From positions 255,119-319,118 of the forward strand of contig NZ_MUFC01000002.1 in assembly GCF_001995985.1 (NCBI RefSeq): a DNA stretch of 64,000 nt. The letters are read 5' to 3'. Below are positions 7,738 through 15,424 of the stretch, piece by piece. Every line of letters begins with the position of its first letter. The stretch's first letter is position 1. The DNA is from Salinivibrio sharmensis (GTDB taxonomy: Bacteria; Pseudomonadota; Gammaproteobacteria; Enterobacterales; Vibrionaceae). The notes beneath the pieces are model-generated. The model was given only the letters and a program-made list of their open reading frames with translations, ran no database searches and was not told the origin of the DNA. The position numbers and the translations under genes are program-made.

Positions 7738-9552
7738 TTACGCGTTAGCTTCTTCAGGCTCAGGTTCGGTTTTTGCCTCTGTGTGAATCGGCAAAACCTG
7801 ACGAACATACTCACCCGGTGCCGCATAAAGAACCGGATAGTTCTCAGAGCCGATCGCATAAGGCTCTACCTGTTCCTCTGGGCTATAGCTACGCAGCCAT
7901 TTCTCCCAATGCGTCCACCAAGAGCCCGTGTGATGTGACGCGTTATCGAGCCACTCATCGGCTGAATCAGGCAGACTATCGTTGGTCCAGAACCCGTACT
8001 TTTTCTTCACAGGGTGGTTAACAATCCCTGCAATGTGACCAGACTCACCCAACACAAAGGTTTTATTGCCACCGACATTCAGTGCACCGCGATAGGTGCC
8101 TTGCCATAGGGCAATGTGATCTTCTTTGGTCGAGATGAAGTAGCTTGGCACTTTGATCTTGTTGAGATCAATCCAGACGCCACCGACTTTGACCCCTTTG
8201 TCTTGCACCAATTTGTTTTCAAGATACAAATCGCGCAGGATAAAATTGTGGGTTTTCGCTGCCACGTTGGTGCTATCGCTATTCCAATACAACAAGTCAA
8301 AATCAACGGGACTATTTCCCTTGAGATAATTCTCAATGTAATAGTTCCAGTACAGGCTGTTTTCACGAAGCAAGCTAAATGTGACGCTGAGTGAGCGGCC
8401 GTCCATATAACCACGCGCTGTATTTTGCGCTTCAATCGCTCGGATCAGGCTGTCATTGATATAGGCACCAATTTCACCCGGCTGAGAGAAGTCGAGCAAG
8501 GTGGTAAAGAAGCTCGCCGACTTGATGCGCGCCTTCATGCGTTTCGCGGCATAGTAAGCAATCGTGCAGGCCAGTACGGTGCCACCGATACAGTAACCCA
8601 CGCCGTTAATCTGCGACTGTCCTGTAATTTCTTCGATAGCACTAACCGCTTTGACTGTACCTTGCGTCACATAGTCTTCAAAGCCGATCTCCGCTTGCTC
8701 TGCAGAAGGGTTACGCCATGACATTAAGAATACAGAGTGGCCTTGTTCAACGAGCCAACGCACTAATGAATTTTTCTCACGTAAATCGAGAATGTAGTAC
8801 TTATTGATGAACGGGGGCACAACCAAAATTGGGGTGGCATGTACTTTTTCCGTCATTGGGCGGTATTGAATGAGTTCGAAAAGCTCATTTTTAAACACCA
8901 CGTCACCTGGGGTGTTGGCGACATCATCACCGACCCGAAATGCGTTATTGTTGGTCATCCGCACTTTCAGAATATCTGCGCTGGACTCCATATCCTGTTT
9001 CAACTGCTCCATGCCGCGCAGAAGGTTTTCACCTTGAGACTCAAGCGTCATTTTGAGCAGTTCAGGGTTGGTTGCAATATAGTTGCTGGGCGCCATCGCA
9101 TTGATTGCCTGGCGAGAGAAAAAGGATAGTCGTTCTCGGGTTTTATCATCAAGGCCTTCAATGGCGTCAATGGTCTCCATGTAGGTACGTCCGAATAGCA
9201 GATAGGACTGTTTGATAAAGTTATAAAGGACATCTTCTTGCCAAGCTTTATCCTTAAAACGTTTATCGTCACTGCCCTCGCTCACAACCTCTTCCGTGCT
9301 TTCACGGGCGAGCATGGCATTCTGCCAGATTTGCATCTGCTGTTCCCACCACTGCATTTGCACTTGTAGAAGTGCAGCGGGTTGTTGAGCTGCGCCTTCC
9401 AGCAACTGAGCAGTGTCTTGCAGGCTGACTTCCTGCATGGCTTGATTGAACGGTGTATTTACGGCTGCCTTGCCCTGCTCAAGATCCTGCCACCATTGCT
9501 GGTTTTGTTCTTGCAGCCTGGCAAGGTAGTCCGAAAAGAAGTGATGAAACAT
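7738..9552 (-). CDS. phaC: Class I poly(3-hydroxyalkanoate) synthase
   Basis: PhaC polymerises 3-hydroxybutyryl-CoA into polyhydroxybutyrate on the surface of storage granules. It is 604 aa, typical of class I. The N-terminal domain is followed by the alpha/beta-hydrolase catalytic domain with the lipase-box variant GVGYCIGG. The triad is C321, D478 (STKEDHIALW) and H506 (GESGHIAGI). It is the last gene of phaB-phaA-phaP-phaC, all on the minus strand, starting about 80 bases after phaP. The N-terminus is rich in Gln and Trp, as in the Vibrionaceae branch. The substrate preference for short chains (C3-C5) is inferred from class. Confidence 0.96.
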   Translation of the reverse strand: MFHHFFSDYLARLQEQNQQWWQDLEQGKAAVNTPFNQAMQEVSLQDTAQLLEGAAQQPAALLQVQMQWWEQQMQIWQNAMLARESTEEVVSEGSDDKRFKDKAWQEDVLYNFIKQSYLLFGRTYMETIDAIEGLDDKTRERLSFFSRQAINAMAPSNYIATNPELLKMTLESQGENLLRGMEQLKQDMESSADILKVRMTNNNAFRVGDDVANTPGDVVFKNELFELIQYRPMTEKVHATPILVVPPFINKYYILDLREKNSLVRWLVEQGHSVFLMSWRNPSAEQAEIGFEDYVTQGTVKAVSAIEEITGQSQINGVGYCIGGTVLACTIAYYAAKRMKARIKSASFFTTLLDFSQPGEIGAYINDSLIRAIEAQNTARGYMDGRSLSVTFSLLRENSLYWNYYIENYLKGNSPVDFDLLYWNSDSTNVAAKTHNFILRDLYLENKLVQDKGVKVGGVWIDLNKIKVPSYFISTKEDHIALWQGTYRGALNVGGNKTFVLGESGHIAGIVNHPVKKKYGFWTNDSLPDSADEWLDNASHHTGSWWTHWEKWLRSYSPEEQVEPYAIGSENYPVLYAAPGEYVRQVLPIHTEAKTEPEPEEANA

Positions 9553-9631
9553 AGTCTTGCCCTCTTGATCGGATAAGCACTATAAGCGCCTGCTACCCAA
9601 GGCAGCAGGCACTCGTGCAAAGACCCTGCCT

Positions 9632-9979
9632 TTATGCTGGGGTACCGGCTTTCATATTTTCCGCTGTGAGCTTGTCGATGTCTTCTTTAAACTCTTTGGC
9701 GATGTTTTGTAGCTTAGCGCTATCATCCATCATTTGTTGAGACAGCTTAGTGAGTGCCGCAAGCTGTTGGCTGCTGAATGACGTCATACTTGAGACATCT
9801 TTCACTTCGCTGGCAGCTTTCATTTGCTCTAGGCCGAGCTCGCTATAGGTGCGCATGGCATTCATTTGTAGCTCAGTCAGCGTCTCAACATTTTTGGCTA
9901 CCAATTTGTTGAAGTTTACATAGGGAGCCAGGGCTTTTTCAGATTGCTCAGAAAACGCTTTAAACATATCTGTGTACAT
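9632..9979 (-). CDS. phaP: Phasin, polyhydroxybutyrate granule protein
   Basis: 115 aa from the ATG at 9979, which has GGAG eight bases upstream; the frame runs further upstream without a ribosome site. It starts MYTDMFKAFSEQSEKALAPY and continues as an amphipathic, Ala/Met/Gln-rich helical protein, as expected of phasin_2-type proteins that coat PHB granules and limit their fusion. It has no signal peptide or membrane segment. It sits between phaA and phaC in the operon, consistent with co-production of polymer, polymerase and coat. Confidence 0.9.
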   Translation of the reverse strand: MYTDMFKAFSEQSEKALAPYVNFNKLVAKNVETLTELQMNAMRTYSELGLEQMKAASEVKDVSSMTSFSSQQLAALTKLSQQMMDDSAKLQNIAKEFKEDIDKLTAENMKAGTPA

Positions 9980-10037
9980 GGTGTATCTCCTGATAGTGTT
10001 GTTTTTTGGGGATTGCCCCAAGGTCGCAAGTGTCCGT

Positions 10038-11249
10038 TTATGCTTGTGTACGCTTAATAATCAAAGCTGTACCCATGCCGCCGCCAATACACAAAGAAGC
10101 AACTCCGTGAGTTTCGCCTCTTCGCGCGAGCTCGTGTAGCAGAGTTACCACAATGCGGTTGCCCGATGCCCCCAGCGGGTGGCCAAGCGCAATGGCTCCG
10201 CCATTGACATTGGCGCGCGCCAAGATTGCTTCAGGTGTCGTGTGGTGGTGATCCGCTAATTGATGAACAACGCCTAACGCTTGTGCTGCAAAGGCTTCGT
10301 TAAGCTCAAACAGATCAATATTGTCGAGAGTCAGGTTCGCTTTCTCCAGCGCCGCATTGACTGCCCCCACAGGGCCTAAGCCCATAACGCTAGGATCAAC
10401 ACCGTGTTGAGCGTAGGCAGTGACCTCCGCAAGTGGTGTGAGCCCGTGTTCGTTGACCGCTGACTCAGACGCGAGAATTACCGCGCTGGCACCGTCATTG
10501 ATTCCAGAGGCGTTACCCGCGGTTACCGAACCTTCCTTGTCAAACGCAGGACGCAACTTGCTGAGTCCCTCCAATGTGGCGTCGGCTTTCGGATATTCAT
10601 CGGTGTCAAAGGTAATGGTTTGCTTTCGCTGCTGTATTTCTATCGGCGTGATTTCATCTTTAAATCGGCCCGCTTCAATCGCCGCGACGGCTTTTTGTTG
10701 ACTTTGAAGCGCAAATTGATCTTGCTGCTCGCGAGTGATGCCCACTTCTTTGGCAACATTCTCCGCCGTGACACCCATATGATATTGGTTGTACACATCT
10801 GTCAGCCCATCATTGATGAGCAGATCTTTCATCGCGAAGTTGCCCATTTTTTGTCCGGTACGAAGATTGCCGGCTGCCGCAAACGGGATCTGGGACATGT
10901 TTTCAACCCCAGCAGCGACCACAACCTGTGCATCACCGGCGCGGATATGGGTCACGGCATCCATGATGGTTTTCATGCCACTGCCACATACCATATTGAC
11001 AGAGTAAGCAGGGACATGTGTTGGGATATCCGCGTAAATCGCGGCTTGACGCCCGATCCCCATGCCTTGCCCAGCGCTGACAACGTTGCCCACGATCACT
11101 TCGTCAACCGCGGTCGGGGCGAGCGAGCTGTCGCCCAGCGCGCCTTTTATGGCATAAGCGGCGAGCTGTCCGGTAGGGACGTCTTTAAGCGTGCCGGAGA
11201 AGGCACCAATGGCGGTGCGTTTTGCCGCCACAATAAAAATGCGTTCCAT
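10038..11249 (-). CDS. phaA: Acetyl-CoA C-acetyltransferase (beta-ketothiolase)
   Basis: Thiolase of 403 aa that condenses two acetyl-CoA to acetoacetyl-CoA, the first step of PHB synthesis. The nucleophile is C88 in SVNMVCGSGMKT; the other conserved blocks are NEAFAAQ, GGAIALGHPLGASG and the second active Cys in LCIGGGMG. The start is the ATG at 11249 with AAGGA eight bases upstream; a TTG one codon earlier is unlikely. It follows phaB by 15 bases, so the two are translated from the same message. By sequence alone it could equally be an AtoB-type degradative thiolase, but the operon context decides for phaA. Confidence 0.95.
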   Translation of the reverse strand: MERIFIVAAKRTAIGAFSGTLKDVPTGQLAAYAIKGALGDSSLAPTAVDEVIVGNVVSAGQGMGIGRQAAIYADIPTHVPAYSVNMVCGSGMKTIMDAVTHIRAGDAQVVVAAGVENMSQIPFAAAGNLRTGQKMGNFAMKDLLINDGLTDVYNQYHMGVTAENVAKEVGITREQQDQFALQSQQKAVAAIEAGRFKDEITPIEIQQRKQTITFDTDEYPKADATLEGLSKLRPAFDKEGSVTAGNASGINDGASAVILASESAVNEHGLTPLAEVTAYAQHGVDPSVMGLGPVGAVNAALEKANLTLDNIDLFELNEAFAAQALGVVHQLADHHHTTPEAILARANVNGGAIALGHPLGASGNRIVVTLLHELARRGETHGVASLCIGGGMGTALIIKRTQA

Positions 11250-11264
11250 CAATCTATCCTTGAT

Positions 11265-12005
11265 TTATTGCATGTAGAGGCCGCCGTTTACCGACAGCGT
11301 TTCACCCGTAATGTAAGCGCCGGCATCACTGGCAAGGTACGCCACCGATGCCGCAATCTCTTCTGGCTTGGCCAGACGCTTCATTGGAATCTGGTTGGTG
11401 ATCGACTCCAACACATCGTCGCGCATGGCGGTAACCATCGGTGTCGCGGTATAGCCTGGCGCCACGACGTTGACAGTGACACCGGCCCGCGCCCCTTCTG
11501 CCGCGAGTGACTTACTGAAGCCCATCATGCCGGCCTTGGCGGCGGCATAGTTGGCTTGGCCAAATTGACCTTTTTGGCCATTGACGGATGAGATATTGAT
11601 GATGCGTCCTCCTCCTTTTTCGCACATGGCGGCGAACAAGGGCTGAGTAACGTTAAAGAGGCTGTTGAGGTTGGTATTAATAACATCATGCCATTGTGAG
11701 GCATTCATTTTCTTGAACACACTGTCGCGGGTAATACCAGCATTGTTTACTAGTACATCCACCGTGCCTTCTTCCTCGAGTAGCTTAGCAATCCGTGAGG
11801 CGCATTGTTCGGTATCGGTGACATCAAGCTCAAACAAACGAACTTGGTCGTGGTTAAATTTCTTTTCGTCAAACCACTCTTGGGCGCACTCCGCTCCCCC
11901 TGTAAAGTGGGTCGCGATGACGCGATATCCATCTTCCACCAATTTCTCGGTAATGGCTGATCCTATACCGCCTTTCGCGCCGGTTACTAATGCCAGTTTC
12001 TTCAT
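11265..12005 (-). CDS. phaB: Acetoacetyl-CoA reductase
   Basis: Short-chain dehydrogenase/reductase, 246 aa, which reduces acetoacetyl-CoA to (R)-3-hydroxybutyryl-CoA with NADPH. The cofactor motif is TGAKGGIGSA (residues 8-17), NNAG is at 87-90, and the catalytic S140, Y153 and K157 are in place. The insertion of Gly/Gln-rich NGQKGQFGQANY around the active Tyr is typical of PhaB/FabG-like acetoacetyl-CoA reductases. It is the first gene of phaBAPC and is preceded by a sigma-54-type promoter about 100 bases upstream. Confidence 0.95.
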   Translation of the reverse strand: MKKLALVTGAKGGIGSAITEKLVEDGYRVIATHFTGGAECAQEWFDEKKFNHDQVRLFELDVTDTEQCASRIAKLLEEEGTVDVLVNNAGITRDSVFKKMNASQWHDVINTNLNSLFNVTQPLFAAMCEKGGGRIINISSVNGQKGQFGQANYAAAKAGMMGFSKSLAAEGARAGVTVNVVAPGYTATPMVTAMRDDVLESITNQIPMKRLAKPEEIAASVAYLASDAGAYITGETLSVNGGLYMQ

Positions 12006-12105
12006 TTATGACTCCATTCACTACAACAAGCAAACTAAACGAGATGCCTGAAGCCGCATCTGGAACCACTTCAAACCAGAATTACAGTCATCTTTTTCTC
12101 ACAGC

Positions 12106-12121
12106 AGCAATAGTTGTGCCA
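12106..12121 (-). promoter_or_regulatory. Sigma-54 (RpoN) promoter upstream of phaB
   Basis: On the minus strand TGGCACAACTATTGCT matches the -24/-12 consensus TGGCAC-N5-TTGCW, with the required GG-N10-GC spacing. Transcription would start near 12095, giving a leader of about 90 bases before the phaB ATG. Such promoters need an enhancer-binding activator; its site would be expected within the 12130-12500 gap but I could not identify it. Confidence 0.78.
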
Positions 12122-12504
12122 AAAATCAACTTATCATTCTGCCGATATTGTTAGGCAGACTAACGGATTGGTGTGACCCTTTTATGACTGCCTGCTTCTA
12201 AGCTAACGAATCTAGACAAATACGCAAAGTATAAAAACCTCATATTCTACATTCGAGATCTTGGTCAAATTAACAAGGAAACACTGCAACAAGATGTTAA
12301 ATTAATGTTTACTTTGTGTTTGTTTTTGTTGGTTTTAAATCGAATTGCCCACTGCTTGACTAAGTCCATGAAATGGATTGCATTGATGATGAGGATTGCC
12401 TTTTTAAGTGGACACCCTGGTCGGAAAATGCTCACTATGTGTGAGGTGAGGTGAGGTGAGGAGAATGGAGAGCGGTGGCGACATGCCACCACGCGGACAA
12501 AGAA
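12122..12504. other. Gene-free gap between phaB promoter and csdE
   Basis: About 380 bases with no credible gene. The part from 12180 to 12350 is A/T-rich. Near the csdE end lies the CTCAC-N5-GTGAG inverted repeat (12431-12445), merging into a GTGAG tandem repeat, and a GGTGGC / GCCACC hairpin near 12475-12491 that lacks a T tract. It may hold activator sites for the phaB promoter. Confidence 0.5.
12441..12460 (+). repeat. Tandem pentanucleotide repeat, four GTGAG units
   Basis: Four perfect head-to-tail copies of GTGAG lie in the non-coding gap about 45 bases beyond the csdE stop. Short repeats of this type can change copy number by slippage. Confidence 0.9.
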
Positions 12505-12930
12505 CTAACGAGTGATCTGATGAATGAATTCAGTGATGGCGTGCAAGCCATTGGTGCGTGACTCACTTAGATGGTGCGCAAGCCCCGCTTGATGGAAAGC
12601 GCGGTCTATATCGAGGGTATGGATGGCATTACCGTGTTGACCGTGAACACAGGCAAGCACGATCGCTAATAAGCCTTTAACAATCCTGGCGTTGGAGTCG
12701 GCGGCAAAGTAATGGATGTCTCCCTCTGCCTGATGGAGAAACCAAACCGCACTTTCACAGCCGTGTACTTGGTTTGCTGTTTGTTTTTGTGCATCAGTAA
12801 AGGTTGGTAGCCGTTTTCCCCACAAAATCAATTGTCGGTATTTATCTTCCCAGCTGGTGTGTTGCGCGAGCATCTCGGTGACAGTCGCTTGGTTAAGCTC
12901 GGTGCCAAAAGGGTGGTGGGGTAACGCCAT
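12505..12930 (-). CDS. csdE: Cysteine desulfurase sulfur acceptor, SufE-like
   Basis: 141 aa protein of the SufE/CsdE family. It takes a persulfide from the cysteine desulfurase CsdA and passes it on, in E. coli toward TcdA-linked and Fe-S related pathways. The acceptor Cys is C58 in QVHGCESAVW, the family signature. It lies 19 bases after csdA on the same strand, so they form one operon. The third member of the E. coli trio, tcdA, is separated here by the pha and binding-protein genes. Confidence 0.93.
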   Translation of the reverse strand: MALPHHPFGTELNQATVTEMLAQHTSWEDKYRQLILWGKRLPTFTDAQKQTANQVHGCESAVWFLHQAEGDIHYFAADSNARIVKGLLAIVLACVHGQHGNAIHTLDIDRAFHQAGLAHHLSESRTNGLHAITEFIHQITR

Positions 12931-12949
12931 TGTCTATCCTGCCTTGTGA

Positions 12950-14161
12950 TTAAATGTCGAGTAGAACCAGGGTCTTATCTAGTGCTGCAATAAACTGTGC
13001 GATATCCTGGTGTGTATTGTAGGCCGCTAGAGAGACCCTGATGGTGCCATCGACACCAAGCGCCTTAATAAAAGGATGGGCACAATGATGGCCAGAGCGA
13101 ACAGCAATACCTTGCTGGGCCAACAATTCGGCTACATCGGCATGATGCTCGTCGCTAACAACAAAAGAGACCATGGAGCTGGTCGCCTGTGGCGCGATCA
13201 AACGAATGCGTGGCCGTGCGCGCAAAGCGTCTATGAGTTGTTGGTAACAGCTTGTTATATGTGCGTCTATTGCTTGGCTGTCTTGCTGCTTGAGCCAATG
13301 GATGGCTGCTGCGAGTCCTATCGCGCCGGTGGTATTCGGCGTGCCTGCTTCAAAACGGCTAGGGATGGGGGCGAGCGTATGATGGTCAAACGACACGTCT
13401 GTGATCATCTTCCCGCCTCCGTGGAAAGGCGAGAGCGCGCTTAACGCTTCTGGTTTTCCATACAAGACGCCAATCCCTGTGGGCCCATATAGTTTATGGC
13501 CAGAAAAAACATAATAGTCAGTGTCCAGTGTTTGCATACAAACAGGCTCATGGACGATGCCTTGTGCGCCATCAATGACCACGGTTGCACCAACTTTGTG
13601 CGCCAGTTGGGTCATTTCCTCGATAGGATGGCGGGTGCCGGTGACATTGCTGACATGACTGATCGCAACAATGCGTGTCCGTGCGGTTAAACGTTGTTGG
13701 TATACCTTCATATCTAGTCTACCCGTGCGAGGGCAGCAAGGGATTTTTACCAGTTGAGCGCCGGTGCGCTGCGCCATCAATTGCCAAGGGATCAGGTTGG
13801 CATGGTGCTCCATTTCGCTGACGAGAATTTCATCTTGCGGGACAAGCGCGTGGCTCAAGCCATAGGCGACCAGGTTGATGGCTTCTGTCGCGCCACGGGT
13901 CCAGACCACATTTTGTGGGTTGGCACCGATAAAATGTGCCACATCTCGTCGTGCTTGCTCAAACTGTTCGGTAGCAGAGAGGGTTGCTTGATGTTGGCCA
14001 CGATGGACGTTTGCCGTCGGCATCGCGTAGCTGTGACAAACCGCATCAATGACCGGCTGCGGTTTTTGCGCGGTTGCGGCACTGTCTAAATATACCCAGC
14101 CTGGCGTATTGAAAGCGGGAAACTGGGCGCGTAGGGAGTGGGGATCAAAACCGTCGGTCAT
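12950..14161 (-). CDS. csdA: Cysteine desulfurase CsdA
   Basis: 403 aa PLP enzyme that removes sulfur from cysteine (and selenocysteine or sulfinate) to give alanine and an enzyme persulfide. The PLP Lys is K223 in FSGHKLYGPTG and the persulfide Cys is C360 in VRSGHHCAHPF. I start it at the ATG at 14161 because the protein then aligns with the E. coli length (about 401 aa) and GGA lies eight bases upstream; the ATG at 14167 is an alternative. The open frame extends 49 codons further, but that extension overlaps the terminator of the GcvB RNA and is not protein-like. csdE follows directly. Confidence 0.94.
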   Translation of the reverse strand: MTDGFDPHSLRAQFPAFNTPGWVYLDSAATAQKPQPVIDAVCHSYAMPTANVHRGQHQATLSATEQFEQARRDVAHFIGANPQNVVWTRGATEAINLVAYGLSHALVPQDEILVSEMEHHANLIPWQLMAQRTGAQLVKIPCCPRTGRLDMKVYQQRLTARTRIVAISHVSNVTGTRHPIEEMTQLAHKVGATVVIDGAQGIVHEPVCMQTLDTDYYVFSGHKLYGPTGIGVLYGKPEALSALSPFHGGGKMITDVSFDHHTLAPIPSRFEAGTPNTTGAIGLAAAIHWLKQQDSQAIDAHITSCYQQLIDALRARPRIRLIAPQATSSMVSFVVSDEHHADVAELLAQQGIAVRSGHHCAHPFIKALGVDGTIRVSLAAYNTHQDIAQFIAALDKTLVLLDI

Positions 14162-14249
14162 AGTCATCGTCCGAAATAAAATCCCGTCTATGATCGCTAT
14201 CTCGTGGGAATAACTCAAGCCTGTTGTCAGGCCGTGCCAAATTACAGAT

Positions 14250-14429
14250 AAAAAAAAGCACTGAGCGACGCTCAGTGCCAACAAATATGTAATGACAGAC
14301 AATGTCAAAATACAGGAAGTTAAAAGTGGTAGATACGACTACCTGTCTAACCAGTGTTAGACAAATGCAAACACAACATCGCAACCACGGAAACAGTCTT
14401 AAATAGACAGACGTCACAAGTGGATGCGG
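14250..14429 (-). ncRNA. gcvB: GcvB small regulatory RNA
   Basis: Hfq-dependent sRNA that represses many amino-acid and peptide transporter mRNAs. It lies divergent from gcvA, exactly as in E. coli. On the minus strand the G/U-rich seed region R1 appears as GATGTTGTGTTTGCATTTG (about 14360-14380), followed by the conserved ACTTCCTGTA (14311-14320) and a CTGTCTGTC-like stretch as in the enteric RNA. It ends in a perfect nine-base-pair hairpin GCACTGAGC / GCTCAGTGC (14258-14278) followed by eight T. The 5' end is estimated from the TATAGT box at 14435-14440. No protein gene on this strand explains the terminator. Confidence 0.9.
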
Positions 14430-14434
14430 GGAGC

Positions 14435-14463
14435 ACTATAGGAGTTTGCTGGTATATCAGCAA
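14435..14463 (-). promoter_or_regulatory. Promoter of gcvB
   Basis: On the minus strand TTGCTG - 17 bases - TATAGT. The -35 is one arm of the inverted repeat TTGCTG-GTATAT-CAGCAA (14446-14463). A CTAAT motif, the core known for GcvA binding, is at 14486-14490 upstream. GcvA activation with glycine is expected from E. coli. Confidence 0.6.
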
Positions 14464-14518
14464 TCGACAATTTATAATGCCAACGATTAGAAAAATTAAT
14501 GCATAGAGGTGTCAGCAT

Positions 14519-15424
14519 ATGGCGAGGCGTCTTCCCCCACTTAACGCGCTGCGTGTGTTTGAAGCAGCCGCACGACATTTGAGCTTTACACGAGCGGCAG
14601 AAGAGCTGTTTGTGACCCAAGCGGCCGTTAGTCATCAAATCAAGGCATTAGAAGAATTTCTCGGTTTGAAGCTTTTCCGCCGGCGTAATCGTTCGTTACT
14701 ATTGACCGAAGAGGGGCAAGGGTACTTTCTTGATATAAAAGATATTTTCTCTGAGCTTGCGTATGCAACCGATAAAGTGCTGGAGCGTAGTGCCAAAGGG
14801 GCGTTGACAATTAGTTTGCCGCCCAGTTTTGCCATCCAGTGGTTAGTGCCTCGATTAGCTGATTTTAATACAGCCCATCCTGATATTGATGTTCGGATAA
14901 AAGCGGTTGATTTGGAAGAAGGGTCTCTGACCGATGATGTCGATGTCGCCATTTATTATGGCCGGGGACACTGGACGGGATTGCGCTGCGATCTTTTGTA
15001 TCAAGAATGCTTGCTGCCTGTGTGTTCGCCACTGCTACTGGAATCAGGGCAGCCTCTACAAACCCCAGATGATTTGGTTCATCATGTTTTATTGCATGAC
15101 CGCTCACGTAAAGAATGGAAAGCATTTGCTAAAGCCCATCAACTCAGTGAGGTGAATGTTGAGCATGGGCCGATTTTTAGTCACTCATCCATGGTGTTGC
15201 AGGCGGCGGCACATGGACAAGGTGTCGCGCTAGGAAACAATGTGCTTTCTCAACCAGAGTTAGCATCTGGGCGCTTGGTTCAGCCTTTCGAGCAAGTACT
15301 AAAGAGCGATAATGGCTTCTACTTGGTCAGTCAGCAACGCGATGCTGATACCGGACGTATTACCGCGTTCCGAGAATGGATGTTGGCGACGGCAGCGAAA
15401 GAACAAGAGAAAATGAATTTATGA
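14519..15424 (+). CDS. gcvA: Glycine cleavage system transcriptional regulator GcvA
   Basis: LysR-type regulator, 301 aa. The N-terminus RLPPLNALRVFEAAARHLSF and the helix-turn-helix TRAAEELFVTQAAVSHQIKA are nearly identical to E. coli GcvA. It activates gcvTHP with glycine, represses with purines and activates gcvB. The effector domain carries the family block LPPSFAIQWLVPRL. AGAGGTG lies about eight bases before the ATG. The divergent gcvB promoter lies in the 90 bases upstream. Its stop codon overlaps the start of the next gene (ATGA), so that gene is translationally coupled. Confidence 0.96.
   Translation: MARRLPPLNALRVFEAAARHLSFTRAAEELFVTQAAVSHQIKALEEFLGLKLFRRRNRSLLLTEEGQGYFLDIKDIFSELAYATDKVLERSAKGALTISLPPSFAIQWLVPRLADFNTAHPDIDVRIKAVDLEEGSLTDDVDVAIYYGRGHWTGLRCDLLYQECLLPVCSPLLLESGQPLQTPDDLVHHVLLHDRSRKEWKAFAKAHQLSEVNVEHGPIFSHSSMVLQAAAHGQGVALGNNVLSQPELASGRLVQPFEQVLKSDNGFYLVSQQRDADTGRITAFREWMLATAAKEQEKMNL

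Noticed and set aside
10620..11510. 296-aa plus-strand frame opposite phaA and phaB
   Set aside because: Antisense shadow of well-supported genes, rich in His/Arg/Cys, with no domain pattern.
12441..12460. CRISPR-like repeat
   Set aside because: The repeat unit is five bases with no spacers; it is a simple tandem repeat.
12265..12492. 75-aa minus-strand frame in the phaB-csdE gap
   Set aside because: It crosses the GTGAG repeat and an A/T-rich tract, with Lys/Asn/Thr-rich random composition.
14162..14308. N-terminal extension of csdA
   Set aside because: It runs through the GcvB terminator and lacks a ribosome site; the family length fits the later start.
14145..14417. 90-aa minus-strand frame
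   Set aside because: It overlaps GcvB and the csdA start, and looks like random Cys/Leu-rich translation.
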